DNA of 64,000 nucleotides from Enterococcus diestrammenae. GTDB lineage: Bacteria > Bacillota > Bacilli > Lactobacillales > Enterococcaceae. How positions within the stretch are numbered: the first letter of the stretch is position 1; each line of letters opens with the position of its first letter. The DNA is taken from NCBI RefSeq assembly GCF_009933255.1, contig NZ_MAEI01000002.1, positions 124,001 to 188,000 on the forward strand, in the 5' to 3' direction. Below, piece by piece: positions 1-10,212 of this stretch. The translations under genes were made by a program, and so were the position numbers. The notes under the pieces are model-generated. The model was not told the DNA's origin. It was given only the letters and a program-made list of their open reading frames with translations, and did no database searches.

Positions 1-40
1 AAATCCAGATTCAAGACCAGTAGCTTTTAAACTAGTCAAA

Positions 41-95
41 AAAAGGTGCGTTCCCTACGATTGCTTTATCGGTAGTGAACGCGCCTATTTTTATG
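41..95 (-). terminator. Rho-independent terminator of ndk
   Basis: Inverted arms at 44-58 and 72-86 (one mismatch pair) form a long hairpin. Read on the minus strand it ends in a run of T, just downstream of the ndk stop. Confidence 0.8.
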
Positions 96-115
96 CACTC
101 TTGATGCAACATTTT

Positions 116-541
116 TTAAATCGCAATTTCCAATGGGGCTTCTGCTCCGAAAAAGCGCTGAATTTCATTGCGAGCGGCTTCCGGGCAATCGGAAGCATGG
201 ACGACATTTTCATCCTTATTAATGGCAAAGTCGCCGCGAATGGTCCCTGGTGTAGCTTTCAAGCCATCAGTGAAGCCCACCATCCCCCGAACCAATGCCA
301 CTGCGTTGTCTGCTTCTAAGACGAGATAAATCACCGGTCCCGAGGTCATATATTCCAGGATTTCTTCAAAAAAAGGTTTCTCTTGCAGATGAGCATAGTG
401 AACTTTGGCTAAATCACGACTCATCCGATCCACTCGCATCGCTGTAATGGTTAATTGGCGATCTTCAAAGCGTTGGATGATCCGTCCAACTAGTTTGCGC
501 CGGACCCCATCCGGCTTGATAATGACTAATGTTTGTTCCAT
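116..541 (-). CDS. ndk: Nucleoside diphosphate kinase
   Basis: Ndk transfers the gamma phosphate of ATP to NDPs through a phospho-histidine, balancing (d)NTP pools in the cytoplasm. The 141-residue product has the usual family length. It begins with the TLVIIKPDGV strand and carries the active-site motif N-V-V-H-A-S-D with catalytic His115. The start ATG has an AAAGGAG ribosome binding site on the minus strand. A plausible minus promoter (TATCAT -10) lies just upstream. The gene stands alone, is divergent from the ABC operon and ends at a strong terminator. Identity is essentially certain. Confidence 0.97.
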   Translation of the reverse strand: MEQTLVIIKPDGVRRKLVGRIIQRFEDRQLTITAMRVDRMSRDLAKVHYAHLQEKPFFEEILEYMTSGPVIYLVLEADNAVALVRGMVGFTDGLKATPGTIRGDFAINKDENVVHASDCPEAARNEIQRFFGAEAPLEIAI

Positions 542-621
542 TTGCTAACACTCCTTTACTTACCCTATAGTTCATGATAGCATGTTTCCTACGAAATGAA
601 AACGCCTACATGGATTAATAG

Positions 622-656
622 CTAAAAATATTTTTGCGTTAATTAAATATTTTTAG
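622..656. promoter_or_regulatory. Perfect 12-bp AT-rich inverted repeat, operator candidate
   Basis: CTAAAAATATTT (622-633) and its exact reverse complement (645-656) are separated by 11 bp in the divergent region between ndk and the ABC operon. It lies about 50 bp ahead of the plus-strand promoter at 706-734. It has no T-run tail, so an operator is more likely than a terminator. The binding protein is unknown. Confidence 0.45.
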
Positions 657-705
657 TCCTAGATAATCGCAGGGTCAGACTTTAGTCGGATTTTTAGAAA
701 ACAGT

Positions 706-734
706 TTGACTTTAATAAAGCCACTGCTTATGAT
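706..734 (+). promoter_or_regulatory. Sigma-A promoter of the ABC transporter operon
   Basis: TTGACT (706-711), a 17-bp spacer and TATGAT (729-734). The predicted transcription start near 741 leaves only about 12 nt before the TTG at 753, which argues for the downstream GTG start at 828. Confidence 0.75.
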
Positions 735-827
735 TATTGAATAGTATTAGAATTGCACGGAAATCATCTGTTTTCTGGTGAAATAATCGAGGAATTGGAT
801 AACATTGAAGCGAAAGAAGGAAAGTTT

Positions 828-1742
828 GTGTCTGCTGAGAATGCTTTAGAACTATCAAATATTTGGAAACGCATTGGCAAAAAAATGATTCTAAAAAATG
901 TTGCTTTTGTCGTGGAAAAAGGCCAAATCGTCGGCCTCTTAGGACCTAACGGAGCTGGTAAGACTACGCTGATTCGCGTCATTGTCAGTCTGATGCAATT
1001 GGATCAAGGAAATATTATGATCAATGGCTCTTCCTTAACCAAAGATTTCAAAAGCGCTATCGCCAATGTAGGGGCGATTGTGGAAAATCCTGAGTTTTAC
1101 AATTACCTTAGCGGGTATGATAATTTGCTGCAGTACGCCCGGATCAGTCGAACACCGATTTCTAACGCCCGCATTCAAGAAGTGGTGGCGGCGGTTCACT
1201 TGGAAGACAAGATTTCGCAAAAAGTGAAAACTTACTCCTTAGGGATGCGGCAACGACTTGGTGTCGCCCAAGCCTTGCTCCACCAACCAGCCCTCTTGGT
1301 ATTGGATGAACCGATGAATGGTTTAGATCCATTGGGGATGCGGGAGTTTCGTGATATGCTCCTTGATCTTAGAGACCAAGGCATCTCTGTTTTGATTTCT
1401 AGTCACCAATTAAGTGATGTGGAGCAGTTGGCAGATCAATTAGTGATTTTGCAAAACGGTGAGGTTACCCATAAAGTCGCCATGGCTGATATTAAAAGAG
1501 GCGACCACCATCAAGTATCGCTAATCACTACTAACAATACTCTTGCCAAAGAGCTGCTAACAGCGGCTGGGTTTCAACATGTCACCGCGGAAGGCGACGA
1601 GCTCTTGGTTGTAACGGCTGAAGAAAGTCGGAGTGAAATTGCCAAAGTGCTGGTCAATGGTGATGTTGGTCTTTTGCAGTTGGTATTAAAAGTTAATTCT
1701 TTGGAAGATGTCTTTCTTAAGTGGACAGAAGGGGGGGTGTAA
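828..1742 (+). CDS. ABC transporter ATP-binding protein
   Basis: This is the cytoplasmic ATPase of a two-gene ABC-2 type transporter resembling bacitracin/lantibiotic-immunity exporters. The 304-residue product has Walker A GPNGAGKT at about 39-46, an ABC signature SLGMRQR and Walker B LLVLDEP, followed by a roughly 90-residue C-terminal extension as in BcrA-type ATPases. I chose GTG 828 because it has an AAGGAAAG ribosome binding site at good spacing and homology begins there. A TTG at 753 in the same frame would sit almost on the promoter. The stop is 1 bp from the permease start, so the pair is an operon. The substrate cannot be told from sequence. Confidence 0.85.
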   Translation: MSAENALELSNIWKRIGKKMILKNVAFVVEKGQIVGLLGPNGAGKTTLIRVIVSLMQLDQGNIMINGSSLTKDFKSAIANVGAIVENPEFYNYLSGYDNLLQYARISRTPISNARIQEVVAAVHLEDKISQKVKTYSLGMRQRLGVAQALLHQPALLVLDEPMNGLDPLGMREFRDMLLDLRDQGISVLISSHQLSDVEQLADQLVILQNGEVTHKVAMADIKRGDHHQVSLITTNNTLAKELLTAAGFQHVTAEGDELLVVTAEESRSEIAKVLVNGDVGLLQLVLKVNSLEDVFLKWTEGGV

Positions 1743-1743
1743 G

Positions 1744-2541
1744 ATGGGAAACTTAATCATCAACGAATGGCTCAAACTGACGAAAAAACTTGGAACCTGG
1801 ATCATGCTAGCGCTTTTGCTGGGATTGACGATCTTTTTTTGCATCTTGGGAGGTGCCATCACCAGTCGGCAAGTGGGGGCCAATCAAACCTTTGCCAGCT
1901 TGGCCTCGATGCTGTCGGTACTCAATCTGATTGTGGTGATTGTCGCTGCCACCATCATATCTGAGGAGTTTTCACGGGGGACGATTAAATTTTTACTGAT
2001 TCGCCCCTATTCTCGTACGCAGGTTTATGCAGCAAAATTCCTTACGACGCTCCTCTTTGGCCTCTTGTCGACGGTCCTGTTGCTTATTACCTGCCTTGCT
2101 GCCGCGAATCTTTTTATGAAAGCTGAGTCACCTTTGTTACCAGTGGCTGGTTTCGGGGATTGGTCAGCCTTAAAAGTAGCCCTGGTGACTGCTGGTGTCA
2201 ACTTATTATTGTTATCCTTTTATATCGCCATCACCATGTTTATCTCAGCCATTTTACGTTCCCAAGCAATGAGTGTCGGTTTGGGTATTGGGTTGTTATT
2301 TGGCGGTAGTCTTTTCAATGATCTTTTATTTTTAGGCCAAACGAAATTTCCCTGGTTGAAATGGAATTTCTTTAATGCAACGAATATTAAAGAGACAATT
2401 CCTCAATTGGCGGGCCAACCTTTGGATCAATGGTTAACCTTGGATTTTTGGCAATCTTTAGGTTTGCTGGGGCTGTACGGCGGTTTGCTCTACTTTTTTG
2501 GAAATTGGATTTTTAGCGCACGGGATGTTGCGTTAACTTGA
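1744..2541 (+). CDS. ABC-2 family permease
   Basis: This 265-residue protein is the membrane partner of the upstream ATPase. It shows about six hydrophobic segments, with an N-terminal NLIINEWLKLTKK stretch and a cytoplasmic EEFSRGTIKFLLIRP motif typical of bacitracin-type (ABC2_membrane_4) permeases. ATG 1744 lies 1 bp after the ATPase stop and behind a purine-rich ribosome binding site. An upstream in-frame start at 1708 would overlap the ATPase by 35 bp and is less likely. A hairpin terminator follows, so the operon has two genes. Export of, or immunity to, a peptide or antibiotic is possible, but the cargo is unknown. Confidence 0.82.
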   Translation: MGNLIINEWLKLTKKLGTWIMLALLLGLTIFFCILGGAITSRQVGANQTFASLASMLSVLNLIVVIVAATIISEEFSRGTIKFLLIRPYSRTQVYAAKFLTTLLFGLLSTVLLLITCLAAANLFMKAESPLLPVAGFGDWSALKVALVTAGVNLLLLSFYIAITMFISAILRSQAMSVGLGIGLLFGGSLFNDLLFLGQTKFPWLKWNFFNATNIKETIPQLAGQPLDQWLTLDFWQSLGLLGLYGGLLYFFGNWIFSARDVALT

Positions 2542-2543
2542 GT

Positions 2544-2596
2544 TTGAAGGCTTTTTCCGAAAATACGATGAATTTCGGAAAACGCCTTTTCTTTTA
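2544..2596 (+). terminator. Terminator of the ABC-2 transporter operon
   Basis: AAGGC and TTCCGAAA arms pair with TTTCGGAA and GCCTT around a short loop, followed by TTTTCTTTT. Confidence 0.75.
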
Positions 2597-2675
2597 GGAA
2601 AATATCTAGTAAAATAATTCATTGAGAGAGTCGCGGGTGAAAATTTGCGACAAAACAAGGAAAGGAGCGATATAG

Positions 2676-2912
2676 ATGTCAACACCGGTAGTCGTATTAT
2701 TGATAATCATTGCCCTATTATTGGGTGCTGTGGGTGGTTTCTTCCTCGCCCGTAAATATATGCAAAATTATCTCGAAAAAAATCCTCCCATTAATGAGGA
2801 CATGTTGCGTTCAATGATGATGTCGATGGGGCAAAAGCCTTCAGAGAAAAAAATTCGTCAAATGATGGCGCAAATGAAAGGGCAAGCTGCCAGCAATAGC
2901 AAGAAAAAATAG
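2676..2912 (+). CDS. yneF: UPF0154 (YneF) family small membrane protein
   Basis: A 78-residue protein with one N-terminal transmembrane helix (about residues 4-24) ending in the family motif [10 protein letters not shown]. The charged cytoplasmic part contains the [21 protein letters not shown] signature of UPF0154/YneF. YneF is conserved across Firmicutes but its function is not established. The start has an AAGGAG ribosome binding site. It stands alone between two terminators. Confidence 0.92.
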   Translation: MSTPVVVLLIIIALLLGAVGGFFLARKYMQNYLEKNPPINEDMLRSMMMSMGQKPSEKKIRQMMAQMKGQAASNSKKK

Positions 2913-2933
2913 GCAGGTCTTTTTGATGTTACC

Positions 2934-2962
2934 AGCGGGCTGATTTTAGGCCCGCTATTTTT
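2934..2962 (+). terminator. Terminator of yneF
   Basis: AGCGGGC (2934-2940) pairs with GCCCGCT (2950-2956), followed by ATTTTTG. Confidence 0.85.
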
Positions 2963-2988
2963 GTGTTTTTGGGGAGTGAAAACCTTTT

Positions 2989-3080
2989 TATAGACTAAGG
3001 TATTGGAGAATTTTCACAATGCCAAGTCTAAAATTTTTGGCTTCACGAACTGGCATTCTCCGGAAGCAAGAACGGCCGGC
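2989..3080 (+). repeat. Dispersed intergenic repeat R2, copy 1
   Basis: TAGACTAAGGTATT and, 25-30 bp on, TCTAAAAT...TGGCTTCACGAACT recur at 10171-10212. The following GGCATTCTCCGGAAGCAAG (3052-3070) recurs imperfectly on the minus strand at about 55643-55660. It is non-coding and internally partly inverted (GGAGAAT/ATTCTCC). Confidence 0.55.
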
Positions 3081-3231
3081 TTTCTTATTAGGTGTGGTTA
3101 TTTTCGTGACAAAGTTTTCGAAAATAAAAACTGAAGGAGTAGCAGCAAGTGAGTTTTAGAGGCGACCTGCAAGACAGTTTTGTAAGCGTGGGAGTGCAGT
3201 AAAGAAAGTAAGTGGAGAGGGAAGGGTAAAG
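3081..3231. other. Non-coding leader of the ABC exporter operon
   Basis: Between repeat R2 and the exporter start I see no open frame with a ribosome binding site and no clear hairpin or promoter. The stretch ends in GGAGAGGGAAGGG, the ribosome binding site of the exporter gene. Confidence 0.5.
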
Positions 3232-4989
3232 ATGTCGATCTTTCGTAAATTAGACTGGTTTTTTAAAAAAGAAAAAAAGGCTTACCTGATTGGGGTTACC
3301 GCCTTGGTTTTGGTAGCCCTCGTGCAATTAATTCCACCGAAAGTTATTGGAATTATCATTGATGAAATTGCGGAAAACAATATTCAATTGCCAATCATCA
3401 TTTTTTGGGTAGTCATCTTATTGTTGGCTGCTCTTGGGCAATATGTGTTTCGCTACGTTTGGCGAATGAATATCTGGGGTGGGGCTGCCCGTTTGGAAAA
3501 AGATTTACGGCGGCAGTTGTTTCAACATTTTACCCAGATGGATCACGTGTTTTATCAAGAACACCGTACTGGCGATTTGATGGCGCACGCTACCAATGAC
3601 TTAAATGCCATTCAAAACGTTGCCGGAGCGGGCATCTTAACGTTTGCAGATTCCTTTATCACCGGTGGCGCGACCATTATCGCGATGGTGTTATTTGTAG
3701 ACTGGCGTTTGACCTTGATTGCCTTATTGCCGCTTCCTTTATTGGCAGTGACTTCACGGGTGTTAGGCTCCAAACTCCATGATGCTTTTCGGGATTCCCA
3801 AGAAGCTTTTTCTGATATCAATGACAAAACCCAAGAAAGTGTGACCGGTATGAAAGTCATTAAAACTTTCGGTCAGGAAAAAGAAGACTTAGGGGATTTT
3901 CAAACCAAAATCGATACAGCAATCCTCAAAAATCGCCGAGTAAATTTCTTAGATGCTCTTTTTGATCCGTTTATTACGGTGATTATTGGGATTAGTTATG
4001 TGATTACGATCATCGTGGGGGGCCGTTTTATCATGGCCGGCACCATCACTATTGGCCAGATGGTTTCCTTTATTAGTTACATCGGCATGCTAGTGTGGCC
4101 GATGTTTGCGATTGGTCGCCTCTTCAATGTCCTAGAACGGGGCAATGCGAGCTATGATCGCGTCGCAGAATTGTTGCAAAAAAAATCCCATATTCAGGAA
4201 CGACCGAATGCCTTAATGACGCCAGCCAAAGGGGATATCCAGGTTGAAATTGACTCGTTTGCTTATCCGGATGATCAAGAAACGCAAGCGCTAAAAGACA
4301 TCCGCTTTACTCTTGCTGAAGGAAAAACCTTGGGGATTGTTGGTAAAACTGGGGCCGGTAAAACAACCATTATGAAGTTATTGATGCGGGAATACGATGA
4401 CTTTTCCGGTAACATTACCATTGGTGGGGTAGACACTAAGGATTATACTTTGGATGCGTTACTTGGTTCCATTGGGTATGTGCCACAGGATCATTTCTTG
4501 TTTTCCATGAGTATCAGAGACAACATTCGCTTTGCTAATCCGAAACTGCCGCAAGCACAAGTTGAACAAGCGGCCGCATTAGCAGCCATTGATGAAGATA
4601 TCAAAGCTTTTCCAAAAGGATATGACACCATGGTAGGGGAACGAGGTGTGTCATTATCCGGTGGGCAAAAACAACGTCTTTCCATCGCTCGTGCGTTGGT
4701 GGTCAATCCAGAGCTTTTGATCCTTGACGATGCCTTGTCCGCAGTTGATGCCAAAACAGAAGAAGCAATTCTCTCTGGCTTAAAAGCCTATCGCCAAAAT
4801 AAAACGACGATCATCGCTGCTCATCGCTTAAGTTCAGTGATGCATGCAGGGGAAATCATCGTCATTGATGAAGGCCAGATCATTGAACGAGGCACCCATG
4901 AGGAATTGTTAGCAATCGATGGGTGGTACCATCGGATGTGGCAACGGCAACAGTTAGAAGCAAAAATCGAGGGAGGTATCAGTGAATAA
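3232..4989 (+). CDS. Heterodimeric ABC multidrug exporter, subunit with degenerate Walker B
   Basis: A 585-residue half-transporter (the length of B. subtilis YheI/BmrC) with six N-terminal transmembrane helices and a C-terminal nucleotide-binding domain. Walker A is GKTGAGKT (371-378), the signature is an intact LSGGQ (475-479), and the Walker B reads LLILDDA. Asp500 therefore replaces the catalytic Glu, as in BmrC, LmrC and EfrC-type subunits. It overlaps the next gene by one base (TAATG), so the two are translationally coupled. The pair should form an exporter with one consensus and one degenerate ATP site. Drug efflux is inferred from the family; substrates are unknown. Confidence 0.9.
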   Translation: MSIFRKLDWFFKKEKKAYLIGVTALVLVALVQLIPPKVIGIIIDEIAENNIQLPIIIFWVVILLLAALGQYVFRYVWRMNIWGGAARLEKDLRRQLFQHFTQMDHVFYQEHRTGDLMAHATNDLNAIQNVAGAGILTFADSFITGGATIIAMVLFVDWRLTLIALLPLPLLAVTSRVLGSKLHDAFRDSQEAFSDINDKTQESVTGMKVIKTFGQEKEDLGDFQTKIDTAILKNRRVNFLDALFDPFITVIIGISYVITIIVGGRFIMAGTITIGQMVSFISYIGMLVWPMFAIGRLFNVLERGNASYDRVAELLQKKSHIQERPNALMTPAKGDIQVEIDSFAYPDDQETQALKDIRFTLAEGKTLGIVGKTGAGKTTIMKLLMREYDDFSGNITIGGVDTKDYTLDALLGSIGYVPQDHFLFSMSIRDNIRFANPKLPQAQVEQAAALAAIDEDIKAFPKGYDTMVGERGVSLSGGQKQRLSIARALVVNPELLILDDALSAVDAKTEEAILSGLKAYRQNKTTIIAAHRLSSVMHAGEIIVIDEGQIIERGTHEELLAIDGWYHRMWQRQQLEAKIEGGISE

Positions 4990-6770
4990 TGGAAGATAAG
5001 CAGTCTGCATGGTCCAAGTCGATTCCCTTTTCGGAACAAAAAGTGATCATCAAGCGTATGTTTCAATTTGCCAAACCGTTTCGAAAAACATTTTTTACGG
5101 CGATTGTTTTTGCTTTATTGTTATCGGTAGTCAATATTTTACTACCTCGGATCATCCAGACTTTTATGGATGATTATCTGACTCCCAAAACGGCTACGAC
5201 CCAGATCATTGTTTTGTTTGCGACCGGTTATTTCTTTGGTGTTTTACTAAAAGCCATCATTTGGTTTTATCAATGGTTTATGTATTCGATGGCTTCGTTG
5301 CGCACTTTCCAATATGTCCGAACGAAACTATTTGAAAAACTTCATACGTTAGGGATGCGTTATTTCGATCAGACACCGGCGGGATCCATTGTTTCCCGAG
5401 TTTCGAATGATACCGAAACCTTGTATGATTTTTGGTATGTATTTTTGATGTTGTTAACGGGAATTTTTGCGGTAGGCTCGTCTTTTATCGCGATGTTTCA
5501 AATTTCGCCAAAGATTGCCTTGGCTAATTTATTATTCTTACCCTTGTTAGTGGTGGTGATCTGGTATTATCAAAAATTCAGCTCACGAATTTACCGACAG
5601 ATGCGGGAACGCCTTAGTCAGTTAAATACCAAGCTAAATGAATCCATCTCCGGTATGGCAATCATTCAGCAATTTCGTCAAGAAGCTCGTCTGAATGAAG
5701 AGTTTGAAGAAATCAATGATGATTATTTGAAGACGCGCTATGCCATGATTAAAACCAATTCGTTATTGCTTTCACCGATTATTAATTTCTTGTATGCCAT
5801 TGCCATCGCCTTATCTTTGACTTTGTTTGGCATTGATGCGTTAAAATCGCCAGTGGAGGTAGGGCTGATTTATGCCTTCACCACTTACGTCCAAGGCTTT
5901 TTCAATCCCATGAGCCAAATGATGGATTTCTTGTCGGTTTTTACCGATGGAGTAGTAGCCTCAAGTCGAATTTTGAAAATTATGGATGAAGAGGAGTATA
6001 CACCTCAGCAAAATCCCGATGCTAGTGAAGTAATTGGTGCCGGCAAAATTGAATTTCGCAATGTCAGTTTTTCATATGATGGGGAACATGATGTCCTAAA
6101 GAATATTTCATTTGTAGCAAATCCTGGTGAAACAGTGGCCTTAGTCGGGCACACCGGCAGTGGGAAGAGTTCCATCATCAATGTCTTGATGCGATTTTAC
6201 GAGTTTTCAGAAGGACAAATTTTAATTGATGACAAAGATATTCGTGAGTATCCCATCAGTGAGCTACGGCAGAAAATGGGGCTCGTTTTGCAAGATGCCT
6301 TTATGTTTTATGGTGATATTGCTGACAATATTCGCTTGCTAAACAAAGATATTACCGATGAAGAGATTAAAGCGGCGGCCCGGTTTGTTCAGGCGGACAA
6401 ATTTATTGAAAGCTTACCAGGGGACTATCATGCAAAGGTAATCGAGCGAGGAGCCGGTTATTCTAGCGGTCAACGACAATTGTTGTCCTTTGCCCGCACA
6501 ATGGTCACAAATCCCAAAATTTTAGTTCTGGATGAAGCAACCGCCAATATCGATACTGAAACAGAAGGGCTAATTCAAGAGGGGCTGGCAAATATGCGCC
6601 AAGGCCGGACCACGATTGCCATCGCTCATCGGCTATCCACGATTCGCGACGCAAATATGATCTTAGTCCTTGATAAAGGTCAAGTGGTGGAGCGAGGGAC
6701 TCATGAGACGTTATTGGCTCAAGCTGGACTCTATGCAGATATGTACAAATTGCAATCCGTAGAGGAATAG
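4989..6770 (+). CDS. Heterodimeric ABC multidrug exporter, catalytic subunit
   Basis: The 593-residue partner of the upstream half-transporter has six transmembrane helices and a C-terminal nucleotide-binding domain. It has Walker A GHTGSGKS (387-394), a degenerate signature YSSGQ (491-495) in place of LSGGQ, and Walker B LVLDEA with the catalytic Glu near 516. The defects are complementary to those of the first subunit. The degenerate site would be built from the first protein's Walker A/B and this protein's altered signature, the classic BmrCD/LmrCD/EfrCD arrangement. A hairpin terminator follows at 6794-6840. Confidence 0.9.
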   Translation: MEDKQSAWSKSIPFSEQKVIIKRMFQFAKPFRKTFFTAIVFALLLSVVNILLPRIIQTFMDDYLTPKTATTQIIVLFATGYFFGVLLKAIIWFYQWFMYSMASLRTFQYVRTKLFEKLHTLGMRYFDQTPAGSIVSRVSNDTETLYDFWYVFLMLLTGIFAVGSSFIAMFQISPKIALANLLFLPLLVVVIWYYQKFSSRIYRQMRERLSQLNTKLNESISGMAIIQQFRQEARLNEEFEEINDDYLKTRYAMIKTNSLLLSPIINFLYAIAIALSLTLFGIDALKSPVEVGLIYAFTTYVQGFFNPMSQMMDFLSVFTDGVVASSRILKIMDEEEYTPQQNPDASEVIGAGKIEFRNVSFSYDGEHDVLKNISFVANPGETVALVGHTGSGKSSIINVLMRFYEFSEGQILIDDKDIREYPISELRQKMGLVLQDAFMFYGDIADNIRLLNKDITDEEIKAAARFVQADKFIESLPGDYHAKVIERGAGYSSGQRQLLSFARTMVTNPKILVLDEATANIDTETEGLIQEGLANMRQGRTTIAIAHRLSTIRDANMILVLDKGQVVERGTHETLLAQAGLYADMYKLQSVEE

Positions 6771-6793
6771 TCAAGCCACGATAGATCCATCAA

Positions 6794-6840
6794 AGCCAGC
6801 AGTCAGGGAAGTACAACCTGCTTGCTGGCTGTTTTCTTTT
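6794..6840 (+). terminator. Terminator of the ABC exporter operon
   Basis: AGCCAGCA (6794-6801) pairs with TGCTGGCT (6823-6830), with an inner CAGG/CCTG, followed by GTTTTCTTTT. Confidence 0.85.
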
Positions 6841-7008
6841 ATCAAGCCAAAAAGAGATGATAAAATAATCAAACATCACTGGATTTATTTTGAAAAACGA
6901 AAAACCACTCAGAAGCTTTATTAAAAATACATGCGATTTAAAAAATAAGATAATAAAATATCGTCTTTTCTTTAATAAAAGTTTTTTGAACTTAAAGAGA
7001 AATAGTGA

Positions 7009-7037
7009 TTGACAGCGTTTTCTTGTTTTGTTAAGAT
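7009..7037 (+). promoter_or_regulatory. Promoter P1 upstream of the licT RAT
   Basis: TTGACA (7009-7014), a 17-bp spacer and TAAGAT (7032-7037). Transcription would start about 20-25 bp before the antiterminator hairpin. Confidence 0.8.
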
Positions 7038-7066
7038 AGACATGAATTAAATAGACCGATTATTCT

Positions 7067-7139
7067 GGATAGTGATTGTGAAAACAAGCTAAACCTGATG
7101 AAGCCACATTTTTGTGTGCATTCATTGGGTTTTTTATTT
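7067..7139 (+). promoter_or_regulatory. LicT/BglG-type RAT antiterminator overlapping an intrinsic terminator
   Basis: The RAT element spans 7067-7095 (GGATAGTGATTGTG...AAACC), as in LicT/SacT-family antiterminators. Its 3' end overlaps the left arm of a terminator: 7092-7102 pairs over 11 bp (two G-T wobbles) with 7121-7131, with an inner CACA/TGTG, followed by a T run. Binding of LicT to the RAT would prevent the terminator and let transcription reach licT-bglP. This is therefore an autoregulatory, substrate-dependent switch. Confidence 0.88.
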
Positions 7140-7181
7140 GTTTATTGCTTATTTTTGAAAAAATAAAACAACAAAAATCCA

Positions 7182-7219
7182 TTGTAAGCGTTGACAAACC
7201 AAATGAGGTTTATTATCAT
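7182..7219 (+). promoter_or_regulatory. Second promoter P2 with overlapping cre site
   Basis: TTGTAAGCGTTGACA (7182-7196) matches the cre consensus closely and contains the -35 TTGACA (7191-7196). A 17-bp spacer leads to TATCAT (7214-7219). CcpA binding here would block RNA polymerase, giving catabolite repression. P2 lies downstream of the RAT terminator, so transcripts from it bypass antitermination. Confidence 0.65.
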
Positions 7220-7287
7220 GGAAATGTAATTAAGATTAAAATTTTATGATAATGATTGTTTTATTATTTAGAAAGGAAGGCCGTAAA

Positions 7288-8130
7288 ATGGAGATCGTCA
7301 AGATTCTAAATAACAATGTAGTTTTGACGAAAGATGAGAAAGATAACGAAATTATTGTCTCTGGTCGGGGGTTAGCCTTTCAAAAACGCAATGGTGATCG
7401 GATTGATGAAAGCAAAATCGATAAACGCTACCATCTTTCAGATTCTGGGATTTCGCAACGCTTTCAAGAGTTGCTGATGGACGTGCCTGTGACGTATCTG
7501 GAGCTAGCTACGGAAATTATTGATGATGCCAAAAAGCAATTAGCAGCTAGTCTCAATGATTCCATCTATATTTCCATCACGGACCATTTATACACGGCAA
7601 TCCAACGAGTAAAAAAAGGTATCCGGGTGCGCAATTTATTATTGTGGGATATTAAGCGTTTCTTCCCTGATGAGTATGCAATCGGCAAAAAAGCCGTCGC
7701 CATGATTGCTCAGCGTTATCGCATCGACTTAGGAGAGGATGAAGCAGGGTTTATCGCTTTGCATTTGGTCAATGCCCAAACAGAAACCGAGCACCACGAT
7801 GTCTATGAAATGACGGAGTTGATGCAAGAAATTATTCAAATTGCCAGCTATTATTTCAAGATTCAATTTGATGAAGAGTCGGTGTATTTTTACCGATTTC
7901 GCACCCATCTCCGTTTTTTTGCCTCACGTATTATGAGTGGCAAACAATACCAAGATGAAACAGATGAGGACTTATTGCTGATCATTCAGCGGAAGTATCG
8001 GAATGCTTATCAAGGTGTATTAAAGATTCAACAGTTCATCACGGAAAAATATCATTATGTGATGAGCAATGATGAAAAATTATATCTGACAATCCATCTG
8101 GCTCGTTTAGTCCAGAAGGCAAATCAGTAA
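7288..8130 (+). CDS. licT: BglG/LicT family transcriptional antiterminator
   Basis: A 280-residue RNA-binding antiterminator, the usual LicT length. The N-terminal CAT domain (1-55) begins EIVKILNNNVV. PRD1 carries His100 and His159 and PRD2 carries His207 and His270, matching the four phosphorylatable histidines of LicT. EIIB of the PTS and HPr are known to phosphorylate these sites, coupling activity to sugar supply and catabolite state. I chose ATG 7288 because it follows AGGAAGG and because homology begins there; in-frame codons from 7246 are upstream. It directly precedes bglP and is itself preceded by a RAT. Confidence 0.93.
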   Translation: MEIVKILNNNVVLTKDEKDNEIIVSGRGLAFQKRNGDRIDESKIDKRYHLSDSGISQRFQELLMDVPVTYLELATEIIDDAKKQLAASLNDSIYISITDHLYTAIQRVKKGIRVRNLLLWDIKRFFPDEYAIGKKAVAMIAQRYRIDLGEDEAGFIALHLVNAQTETEHHDVYEMTELMQEIIQIASYYFKIQFDEESVYFYRFRTHLRFFASRIMSGKQYQDETDEDLLLIIQRKYRNAYQGVLKIQQFITEKYHYVMSNDEKLYLTIHLARLVQKANQ

Positions 8131-8210
8131 AATCATTCACTAAAGGAGGGGCGAGGTTCACCCAAACAAAAAAGTTGGTTGCATTTATTTTTATTTCTAC
8201 ATACCTATAA

Positions 8211-10121
<1,911 letters not shown>

Positions 10122-10137
10122 AGGAAAACCCTAGGCA

Positions 10138-10170
10138 AGAGAGAGGACAACCTCGGCTGTCCTCTTTTCT
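10138..10170 (+). terminator. Terminator of licT-bglP
   Basis: AGAGGACA (10142-10149) pairs with TGTCCTCT (10158-10165), followed by TTTCTTG. Confidence 0.8.
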
Positions 10171-10212
10171 TGTAGACTAAGGCATTCTAAAAATGTCTGG
10201 CTTCACGAACTA
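10171..10212 (+). repeat. Dispersed intergenic repeat R2, copy 2 (shorter)
   Basis: TAGACTAAGGCATTCTAAAAATG and TGGCTTCACGAACT match copy 1 at 2989-3050 after a deletion of about 22 bp. Confidence 0.5.

Noticed and set aside
101..319. 72-codon plus-strand frame over ndk
   Set aside because: It lies antisense inside ndk, has no ribosome binding site and no recognisable protein features.
753..827. N-terminal extension of the ABC ATPase from TTG 753
   Set aside because: The TTG would be about 12 nt from the predicted transcription start with no ribosome binding site; GTG 828 has a good one and matches where the domain begins.
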